Shown here piece after piece: positions 47,401-52,917 of a DNA stretch of 64,000 nt (position 1 is its first letter; the number at the start of each line of letters is the position of its first letter). This stretch comes from JBCCDY01 sp039030555 (GTDB taxonomy: Bacteria; Bacteroidota; Bacteroidia; Cytophagales; Cyclobacteriaceae): the NCBI GenBank assembly GCA_039030555.1, contig JBCCDY010000003.1, positions 62,001-126,000 of the forward strand. Direction: 5' to 3'. The translations under genes and the position numbers were made by a program. A model generated the notes under the pieces. The model did not search any database, was not told the DNA's origin, and saw only the letters and a list, made by a program, of their open reading frames with translations.

Positions 47401-48490
47401 CGCTTTCCAATGCCAATTCGGGGTTTTCACCCTCTTCAATTTGTACCAGTTTAATTTCGTAGTGATGGGGCTGGCCATTTTCCAAATTATCCGGTGCTGC
47501 CCATGAAAAGTTCAACCTCGACCTTCCACTTACTAAAGCATTGTTTTCAGGGGAAGAAATGGCTATTTCTCCTCCCGTACTGAAACCGAAAGTAAACCAA
47601 CATACGTCGCTGAAACCATCGTTTTTAAACAGGCCAAGATTTTCGGAATCCCTGGCCCTTACCCGGTAAGCGTAGGTTTTACCATTTTCCAGAAGAGGGG
47701 AAGCAGGATCGTAGAGAAAATTATTGATGTTGGTTGTCGTTTCAAAGATGGGTAGTCCCGAGCGAACGGCTTCTTCGGGGTTCAAACCCTCGGGTACTTC
47801 GGTTAAAATGATATCATATTCTGTAGAAAAAGCACTATTTGGGGAGCCTAAATGCAGAGGTAGCCATTGAAAGGCAATATTTTGAGGTTCAATATCTAAA
47901 ATTCTGGAGCCACACTGCGGAAAGGTAATTTGCGGTGGATCGTTCAAAATGACTGTAGCGTTGGAGAAAGCTTCATTTGAAATCGGGGTTCCAGAATTAA
48001 AATCGAGTACCTGTACTTCAAATTGATAAATTCCTTCGGGAAGGCCATTTTCGATGATTCTATCCAGGCTAATGCCTGAAATAATCATATTATTATAGTT
48101 GAAATAATCAATCAGATCAAGTCCTGAAAACTGTTCTGTTTGCCCCGGAATTAAGTTGATCGGTGGAAATACAGCATTCGGATTGGTTTCCAAACTGATG
48201 TTTCCATTTGTGAGCGTGAATTGGAGTTTTACATTAAAAGAAGGAACACTGAAATCGTTGAACGTGGCTGTAACAAATAATTTATCGGTACCAGCGGAAG
48301 CATAATCTTCCAAGTTGGTAGAGAATGGAGGGATTAATTGAATGTTGGTAGTTACAGGAAAACGCTGGGCGAAAGAGATAAAAGATATCAAAAAGAATAA
48401 AAGGAGGGCTATTATTCTAAACCCCTTTTTTGGTGAAGTTACACCTGGCTTTAGCAGGTTAGTGATTAGCTTATGTTGCATGGCTTCCAT
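41492..48490 (-). CDS. Giant exported beta-repeat protein (2332 residues)
   Basis: Signal peptide (hydrophobic core at about 24-40, cleavage near FAQ), an N-terminal domain reminiscent of the TANFOR-type domain of Bacteroidota (about 43-190; FPVTTNIQLIPPF), two FN3-like domains (about 195-420), a long beta-rich middle (420-1100), a short Lys/Ala helical segment (AAIKKKIAKAAAEEAARKAA, near 1125), then two long arrays of beta repeats: period about 21-22 residues (about 1231-1715) and about 17 residues (about 1716-2017). A C-terminal domain with paired Cys follows and the chain ends in alternating beta strands with a terminal Phe. No T9SS sorting domain. Function unknown; the flanking barrel gene suggests an envelope or surface structure. 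Confidence 0.8.
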   Translation of the reverse strand: MEAMQHKLITNLLKPGVTSPKKGFRIIALLLFFLISFISFAQRFPVTTNIQLIPPFSTNLEDYASAGTDKLFVTATFNDFSVPSFNVKLQFTLTNGNISLETNPNAVFPPINLIPGQTEQFSGLDLIDYFNYNNMIISGISLDRIIENGLPEGIYQFEVQVLDFNSGTPISNEAFSNATVILNDPPQITFPQCGSRILDIEPQNIAFQWLPLHLGSPNSAFSTEYDIILTEVPEGLNPEEAVRSGLPIFETTTNINNFLYDPASPLLENGKTYAYRVRARDSENLGLFKNDGFSDVCWFTFGFSTGGEIAISSPENNALVSGRSRLNFSWAAPDNLENGQPHHYEIKLVQIEEGENPELALESGDSYFERSFPETINSFGSSFTLPVELESETSYVWLVKAYSKDIEVAASEPFVINSAPKISSFIAGLHEVEIISLNNEDFNNLSGKGLLQLEENGTEYEVNFNGLKLISSAGRLVLSRGEIIYELPDEFPDISLTPEIDKNGTATFYPNKIRLNKNRLEINGMVEWPFHLPNKNGEPIFIRSDSIWVNYDAFKLNGSGRLSNQNRFELLQPFDFELNLNTESDFYITNNFYKQRFFGEVIMPENVVTASNAAVNYSFKNWNQLFYNQVDLRLENERISLTKETNISLLPKSAFLDFSFERSGGSLANEPEWVGLNFEQYEIQFGQNIDDEQLSLQKAFSQSFTQNTVPDQKGWITNGGLQFYLKSNFEANESSLSYFNTFLGNLRQILIDIENSEVSEGYFKGFVNIPVISSDERFFYTLPLTSDGFEVGYLDETLEERSFVFNRYGGENRVDVTILRAVFEENERLTLSVDLEIPYIGVLMSSVEDFRVYGDYHIGFGKRGGSLALNEHVEGEYDGYEIILDEVAASFSNRSYAFSYSATMPLGEEFNGDGGPPRINIHSVEAVGELPENTTASAVPIRPEIPAPKPNSGENETLKFDSLVVSATSAIADFNGYLIMTKNDPKWGTSLQGGVNGKLKIPTEVGLGANLILGDKGPTKYWYVDAYFVDETGLGIPIFNIFNLVAMEGRIYRHMSIDEEQPVKNNRPNLIINPDVEFGAGIYIQMIDPEGGQKFKIDAGAEVLVEKSGFNIAMKGDLSALNTQGRTPGAGAAIKKKIAKAAAEEAARKAASELVKNIDLEVPIGDLTFGIQANDQTAGVSFDAGQVNASFSGDLSSVPNMSVNAGFGSNDISLSGNANGESLLNLVNGSNSFELNIGGTQSGSLNFNFDQLSLESSFDRQLGSAGFDLAYEKKRVNLEGNTKEGTGRLELQYDESKRMLVEGDKAGKGAFEFEFDNYFVSFNANKSEGLANFNYQDDQNRFLSSLNTKEGSTALALDAQGKTLEVQASKSGSGLFRFSDENTFFNIEGNKETASGSAELIFNSDNRIFAGLNEQKTGSFELELEGTLLALQANPSQKSTFFRLENGQGSKLHSAFNQSNGKGKFVLAQGADSISTEIMVDSSRFTLAYQGNLIDASSQAAESKFLLSNGEHKIGLIVNKNTNFSSLEIQPNTNDRLFISADPDTNSGEIESKFGELEFAVSASTEAVTFTLSQSDLEIAANVSSSSNSSLKLEKEDFSLGFETSSSFNNTAFELQKGSMAISVSSENLVSINSGNTNLSLDASSFGNSIRLLEGNELKELPLNENGYGELQFESGEMEVGLIVSGSSADLTIGSNGTTFQITLGNNNQRSVSYMNNGQTFSLARESDSYQLSVNDYSVSYFSDNSLRFRHSNGNELSVSKDALGITYSNHTADLNLSEQVLTYNDGQKNVTLGSSGFQFNDGDHTLEINSDKTARLTKGSNELLVSTEGLSAVYGNYQVVLNSDKSFSATDGKNSIEANNQLLKLISGDKSASLNLTSGEPSLSLTSNETEVLFSKDQFSFAQADKQIQLGGASYLNFQLGKKKLNVAEGQISFEEGEQLLAYGGENFVEVRDGSNSLKVTEEKSLVLSDGSKVIQLNRDRSAEFQEGEQRLKLGGEDEFIAFTDGSVSLGVNISGREQYGIEVSHSGNTLGLSTKKFKEATLSIESPYVNLSLTGDASKNISSSLSKEQYNVTLKGGKQGASIEGIESLISAEQLATINGVGGEAEIEYGEDVQRVEMQGPLYIGSITEDADGRIKGNAEFSYNSSESHFIANGAVSSTVPPCLGAWVAIDAKPGDWSLDIGNRERKIWVKPLCTGFEGSGWLHLSDSDFGLGVNFKWGGAGSAKVGDDKIGARINAEASASLGFEIEARIKPRFALQQAGIWANARASLGVEYWAPLIRGEITLFRAELDGRLTAYFENRTRITGELSGEIEIVKVIKADFETKFDKTF
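42440..44800 (-). repeat. Two classes of protein-level beta repeats in the giant gene
   Basis: Residues about 1231-1715 contain some 23 units of about 21-22 residues (pattern: strand, turn with Gly/Ser/Lys, strand, for example KRMLVEGDKAGKGAFEFEFD). Residues about 1716-2017 contain some 18 units of about 17 residues (for example GKKKLNVAEGQISFEE and GEQLLAYGGENFVEVR). Units are diverged in sequence; I saw no exact DNA repeat, so this is an old, folded repeat and not an assembly artefact. Confidence 0.75.
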
Positions 48491-48493
48491 AGT

Positions 48494-50170
48494 TTAAAAT
48501 CGATACCTGTAATTGATTTGTCCCCTGTACTCTTGAAATGATGGTGACATGCTTTCACTATCATTGTTGTTCCTGGTAATCAAAGCGATCCGAGAATCGA
48601 TGGAATGGTGTTTATCGAACCTGAAGGTTCCGCTAATGCCTGAGTTGGTTGTGAAATTCTCAGAATTCCCGTCTCTAATCGAATTGTAGCCTCCTGCAGT
48701 AAGCCGCAGTTGAAGTTTATTTTTTAAGAGATTTTTTGAAACGCCTGCGTTTAAGCCATAACGTTCGGAATTGATTCCTGAAATATCGTTCGAGTTAAAG
48801 TTCAAGCCCAGGTTAAATCTTAGTTTAATCGGAAGGATATTCAGGTTGTAACTGCTGTTGAGGTTCCAAAGCCCTGAGTTATTCAAGCCTGCATTTTCAA
48901 TTTGAGCATCGATATTTTGGGTTTGATAATTAGCGTTCAAAGAAAACGAATGATTCAAATCGCCGGAGCGAACAGAGTAATTTACTATGGCCCCATAATT
49001 ATCACTTACCTGAACATAGTTTAAAGAATCGGCCTGGAATTCATCCACCAGATATTCTACTGTGGAAGAAAAGCTTGAATAATTGAGCCCGAAGTTGAGA
49101 CGGTCGTTCACGTTTACGTTCACGCTTGCATTTCCAGCCAGTCGTACAAGAGTGGTCGACTCATCTCCTTCAAGGTTATTTCTTTGCCTTCCGAACCCTC
49201 CTCGTGCGTACACTTTGTCTTTGAATAAATTCATCCCAATATTGAAGGCAACTTCCTCACGGTCATTATTGAAAAAATAGGTGCTTAGCGTTTCATAGCC
49301 AGGATCGATTCTTTTGTAGTTAACTTCAAAATCCATTTTTTCAAGCTGATAATTGGCCTTTGCCTGGATGGCGTCGTAAAATTCGCTGCTCACATTGGCC
49401 CTGAACAGGCCACCCAGATCGTTGAAAATGCGTCTGGTAGTTAAAGTGGTAGGTTCAGCGTTTCTATCTCGGTTTATAGCGCTCGTAGCAATTTCGAAAG
49501 CTACACTCAACCTCCTGGTAATTTGATAACGGCTATCAATTCCGAGAACCAGGTTTTCTTGTGGGTTAATGTTCAGACTGTCTTCTACCTGGATGGAATT
49601 TTCATCATCATAAGCGCGGAACATGACCAAATCGACATAGCTTGCATCATCACCGTAACCTATTTTGAATCCGAATCCACTTCGACGGTAGGTTGGAATG
49701 ATGAATGAGGAGACAAAGTTGCTTTCAACAGCTCTTCGAAGCCTTCCATAAACAGCTGAAAACCGGATTTTATTTTCAGGACGAAGTTCCACTCCTGCGC
49801 CTAAAAAAGAATTCCCGTTAAAGGTAAAAGGCGAGAAATTCATGGTAGTGTATCCCAGATAAAGCTTCACCCACTTATAATATGGAGTTACCCCAAAACG
49901 ATTAAATGGCTGGCGAACGGAAGTGTTTTGGGAGCTGTATAAAAACGAAAACGGAAGTAAAACCCCGTATACATTTAGGTTTATATTGCCGGAAGTCGTC
50001 CAAATAAAAGGGTCGAAGCGATCTTCAATTCCCGATGCGCAATAATAATTTGTGCCTAATGAAAACGAACCAGAGACTTTAATGGGGTCTTCATTTCTTA
50101 CGCTTTCTAAGTCCTGACTTTTCAGAAGGGAGTAAATCAATACCAGCGATATGGTTAGTAGAACCTTCAC
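48494..50170 (-). CDS. Outer-membrane beta-barrel protein
   Basis: 558 residues: signal peptide (ISLVLIYSLLKSQ), then alternating polar and hydrophobic beta strands throughout, rich in Asn, Ser, Tyr and Phe, ending in NYRYRF, the typical C-terminal aromatic of a barrel. I do not recognise a named family. The start is GTG (50168-50170), which overlaps the stop of the 49-residue gene (GTGA), indicating coupled translation. The giant gene starts three bases after its stop. The size would allow about 20-24 strands. Confidence 0.75.
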   Translation of the reverse strand: MKVLLTISLVLIYSLLKSQDLESVRNEDPIKVSGSFSLGTNYYCASGIEDRFDPFIWTTSGNINLNVYGVLLPFSFLYSSQNTSVRQPFNRFGVTPYYKWVKLYLGYTTMNFSPFTFNGNSFLGAGVELRPENKIRFSAVYGRLRRAVESNFVSSFIIPTYRRSGFGFKIGYGDDASYVDLVMFRAYDDENSIQVEDSLNINPQENLVLGIDSRYQITRRLSVAFEIATSAINRDRNAEPTTLTTRRIFNDLGGLFRANVSSEFYDAIQAKANYQLEKMDFEVNYKRIDPGYETLSTYFFNNDREEVAFNIGMNLFKDKVYARGGFGRQRNNLEGDESTTLVRLAGNASVNVNVNDRLNFGLNYSSFSSTVEYLVDEFQADSLNYVQVSDNYGAIVNYSVRSGDLNHSFSLNANYQTQNIDAQIENAGLNNSGLWNLNSSYNLNILPIKLRFNLGLNFNSNDISGINSERYGLNAGVSKNLLKNKLQLRLTAGGYNSIRDGNSENFTTNSGISGTFRFDKHHSIDSRIALITRNNNDSESMSPSFQEYRGQINYRYRF

Positions 50171-50316
50171 TTTTTATCTGTTATTCCTATTTCTAATATC
50201 TTTTTATCGAGCTGTGCGATTTGGTGCTGATAGAACATAAAAAGATAGCTGATCAACAAGGCAAAGAGAAGAGTTACTCCAATTTGAACGATATCTATTT
50301 TTTTCAGCTTTCGCAT
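50167..50316 (-). CDS. Small single-pass membrane protein, 49 residues
   Basis: ATG at 50316, stop at 50167. Layout: a basic N terminus (MRKLKK), one membrane helix (about 9-28, IVQIGVTLLFALLISYLFMF) and a charged tail (IAQLDKKILEIGI). Its stop codon overlaps the GTG start of the barrel gene by two bases, strong evidence that it is translated and part of the same operon. A near-perfect promoter -7 box lies about 50 bp upstream. Function unknown; it could anchor or regulate the envelope module. Confidence 0.65.
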   Translation of the reverse strand: MRKLKKIDIVQIGVTLLFALLISYLFMFYQHQIAQLDKKILEIGITDKK

Positions 50317-50357
50317 AATTGAATCTGGAAAGAAAAAGCTGAAAAGCCCGATTTAGG

Positions 50358-50379
50358 CTATGGACAAAACTATGGACAA
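50358..50379 (-). promoter_or_regulatory. Possible promoter and tandem 10-mer before the surface module
   Basis: CTATGGACAA occurs twice with 12-bp spacing (50358-50367 and 50370-50379). Between them on the minus strand TAGTTTTG (50372-50365) fits the Bacteroidota -7 consensus TAnnTTTG; the -33 TTG is not present at the usual distance. A tandem site over a promoter lacking its -33 element would suit an activator or repressor. Confidence 0.4.
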
Positions 50380-50416
50380 GTTTGTAAATGGCGGATAGTG
50401 AGCAATTAAGAACTGC

Positions 50417-50650
50417 ATTCAGTTGTCAGTACTTAGCTTTCAGAGCAACTTTCTGGGTGCTGAGTTTCAAAAGCTAAAACTCAACAATTAAAAATCAAGA
50501 ATGACGAATAGCGTTCAGTTGTCAGCGATCAACTCTTAGCTTTCAATACAAACTTCTGAGCGCTGAATGCTAGTAGCCAAAAGCCAAATAGCAAAATGCT
50601 AAATAGCCAACAACCCAAACACCTAATATCCCAATGCCCTAATAATCCAA
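50417..50650. repeat. Non-coding degenerate repeat region between the regulator and the surface module
   Basis: This part of the 338-bp gap (50317-50654) holds no gene. Two imperfect direct copies of about 50 bases (50417-50469 and 50514-50568) start TTCAGTTGTCAG and share CTTAGCTTTCA and a GAGxGCTGA end. They are followed by a low-complexity tail rich in CCAA/CCTAA words (50569-50650). The TCAGTTGTCAG words resemble repeat families of other Bacteroidota intergenic regions. Confidence 0.6.
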
Positions 50651-50654
50651 CCCC

Positions 50655-52514
50655 CTAAACCTTCATAATAAATTCTTCAAGGTTGGCTTCTTTTTGGAGG
50701 GCCAGTTTTTTGCGTAAACGATATCGAGACTTATTCACACTTTCGGAAGATATTCCGAGCATATTGGCTATCTCATGTGTATTCAAATTCAATTTTAGAA
50801 GGGCTGCCAAGCGAATTTCAGCAATGGAAAGATCTGGATGTTTAGTACGAAGATTGCCAAAAAAACCCTGGTTTACTTGCTCAAAAAGTAGCTTGAATTC
50901 AACCCATTCGTCATCCGTTAGAATTGTTGATTGCATTAATTTGTCAATTTGACCATTATAAGATGGACAATTAAACGAAATCTCTTCCTTTACTTTTTCC
51001 AGCTCTTCGTTCAAGCCAGCTATCCTGGCATTTTTCATGACCATATTTCGGGTGAACTGTTTCAACTCTGTTTTATAATATTTTATTTTTTCTTGCGACA
51101 ACCTAATTTCCTGTTCTCTCAATTGTCTATTTTTTCTCATTCGGTACCTTAACCAGCTCACTGAGATCAGGCTAATTACAAACAAAGCAACAAGTCCGGC
51201 TATAAGTCCATTTCTCTTGATTCCGGCATTGGCTTTTTCTAGTTCCAGCTTTGCAATTTGTTGTTCCTTTTTTTCGGATTCATACTTAGTTCGAAGCTCA
51301 TTTAACTGTGAGGTTTTGTTTTCGTTGAAGATGGAGTCTTTTATATAAGTAAAGCTTAGGTAATGGGTGTAAGCTCTCTCAAAATTTTCAGCTATCGCAT
51401 AGGCTTCTGAAAGGTTATGATGTGCTGCTTTTGCTCTTTCTGGGTAGCCTAGTAGTTCTGCTCCTTCAAGCGCTTGGTTTGCTGCGTCCAAGGCTTTATC
51501 AATTCTCCCAACCTTTCTATAGATTTGAGAAAGAATATTCTGCGAATGGATTTTGCTACTGAATAACCCAATACTATCAGAAAGGTGTAAAGCATCTCTA
51601 ATGAATAAAATGGCTTTTTCGTAATTTTCCAAAGATTCATTGAGCGTTCCTATACTCATTAAAGAGAACGCTATTCCTTCCAGATCATCCAATTCTTTGG
51701 CCAGGGATAATGACCTTTCATGAAATTCTAAGGATTTTTCCCATTCTTGCTTTTGCTTATATACGTCGGCTATATTGGCTAAATAGACCGATTCAAAACG
51801 TTTATTACCAAGCTCTTCCGATAATTCTAGTCCTCGTAGATAATACTCAAGGGCTTTATCCAGTTTTCCCTCTGATTCGTAAGTAATCCCAAGATTGTTT
51901 ACTACCATCACCATACCCGATGTGATGTGTGCTTTTTCACTTATTTTAAGTGACTTTAAATAGTATTCAAGAGCGGTGGCATAGTCTCCTCGATTCCGAT
52001 AAACATTTCCAATGTTCATCAAAGCAGCAGGCTGACCTTCCAAATAATCAGTTTTTTCATAGATACTTTGGGCCTCCTGGCTACATTCTAATACTTTATC
52101 CAAATCACCAGTTCTATAATAGGTTACACTCATATCGTTCAGGACCTTGGCGGTGCTTTTAGCATCTTCTAACTCTTTAAATAGGTTCAGCGCCACTTCA
52201 TAACTAAGAATTGCACTATCATAGACACCCGTTAATAGGTATATGGCACCCAGATTACGGTATGCCGTTGCTTTTTTATGATCAAGACCCAGCTCCTCTG
52301 ACATTTGCAAGCCCATCAAGACATATTCCTTAGATTTATCTATATCTGAGTACTTGTATTGCCAGCCTATTTCATTCAAAATACCCACTTTTTCTTCTTC
52401 ATTTGCTATTTTAAGCTGGCTCTTTAAACTATCTATTATTGTTGAAGTCTGTGATAAAGACGTATTGAATGGCAGGAATACAAAAAAAATAATATAGAGA
52501 TATCTTTCCATCAT
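50655..52514 (-). CDS. Exported TPR protein with membrane anchor and HTH domain
   Basis: About 619 residues (ATGs at 52514 and 52511; a TTG precedes them). Signal peptide, about eight TPR repeats (about 30-370), a coiled coil, one membrane helix (NGLIAGLVALFVISLISVSW, about 430-450), another coiled coil, and a C-terminal LuxR/FixJ-like HTH (about 555-605: LSIAEIRLAALLKLN, EIANMLGISSESVNKSRYRL). Periplasmic TPRs linked across the membrane to a cytosolic HTH suggest a one-component membrane regulator, as known for many Bacteroidota. It is upstream of the surface module on the same strand and may control it. Confidence 0.85.
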   Translation of the reverse strand: MMERYLYIIFFVFLPFNTSLSQTSTIIDSLKSQLKIANEEEKVGILNEIGWQYKYSDIDKSKEYVLMGLQMSEELGLDHKKATAYRNLGAIYLLTGVYDSAILSYEVALNLFKELEDAKSTAKVLNDMSVTYYRTGDLDKVLECSQEAQSIYEKTDYLEGQPAALMNIGNVYRNRGDYATALEYYLKSLKISEKAHITSGMVMVVNNLGITYESEGKLDKALEYYLRGLELSEELGNKRFESVYLANIADVYKQKQEWEKSLEFHERSLSLAKELDDLEGIAFSLMSIGTLNESLENYEKAILFIRDALHLSDSIGLFSSKIHSQNILSQIYRKVGRIDKALDAANQALEGAELLGYPERAKAAHHNLSEAYAIAENFERAYTHYLSFTYIKDSIFNENKTSQLNELRTKYESEKKEQQIAKLELEKANAGIKRNGLIAGLVALFVISLISVSWLRYRMRKNRQLREQEIRLSQEKIKYYKTELKQFTRNMVMKNARIAGLNEELEKVKEEISFNCPSYNGQIDKLMQSTILTDDEWVEFKLLFEQVNQGFFGNLRTKHPDLSIAEIRLAALLKLNLNTHEIANMLGISSESVNKSRYRLRKKLALQKEANLEEFIMKV

Positions 52515-52689
52515 CAAAGCTTTTAGAATTGACTGCTTTAACTATAACAAGTTAATAAATAGATATCGTTAGTCTACAATACTCTTCATGATGGAGTTAT
52601 TAGCTTTATAATGTTTTGATATAATTACATAATGAAGATTAAATCGAGATTGTGCGAAATCTGCTTAACTAAGGCTATTTGTTATTCAT

Positions 52690-52740
52690 AAACTTCAAAA
52701 CGTAATTGAGGACAAAGATCTAAGCCAATATATTTTGTAA
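52690..52740 (+). pseudogene. hslU: Orphan 3' end of hslU (right copy of the direct repeat)
   Basis: Encodes KLQNVIEDKDLSQYIL plus stop, the exact C-terminal 16 residues of HslU, but with ten base changes relative to 24666-24716, all synonymous. No upstream hslU sequence is present. Exact protein identity with silent divergence means this piece evolved under selection as part of an hslU gene before being cut off. Confidence 0.85.
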
Positions 52741-52748
52741 ATTCGGAA

Positions 52749-52898
52749 ATGACGGAAGCAGAAAAAAAGAAAAAGCTTAAGGAGCTGGAGGATAAAATCA
52801 AAGCAGAAAAATCGAAGGAGGAAGATTCTGAAAAGCCGGAATCTTCTTTGAAAGATTTGGGTGATTTTGATCTCAAGCAGAACTTAGGAGCTTGTTAA
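52749..52898 (+). CDS. Small charged protein, 49 residues, downstream of the orphan hslU end
   Basis: ATG eight bases after the orphan hslU stop. It encodes a very charged helix (MTEAEKKKKLKELEDKIKAE) and ends KQNLGAC. Spacing and strand suggest it was once cotranscribed with hslU. A truncated copy lies at 35476-35574. No function recognised; coding status rests on the frame, position and conservation in the second copy up to the truncation. It converges on murF-alr with 19 bp between the stops. Confidence 0.55.
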   Translation: MTEAEKKKKLKELEDKIKAEKSKEEDSEKPESSLKDLGDFDLKQNLGAC

Positions 52899-52917
52899 CC
52901 TAAGGAGTAATCAAGCT

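Noticed and set aside
50417..50650. CRISPR array
   Set aside because: Only two imperfect copies of about 50 bases, no regular short repeats and spacers, and no cas genes.
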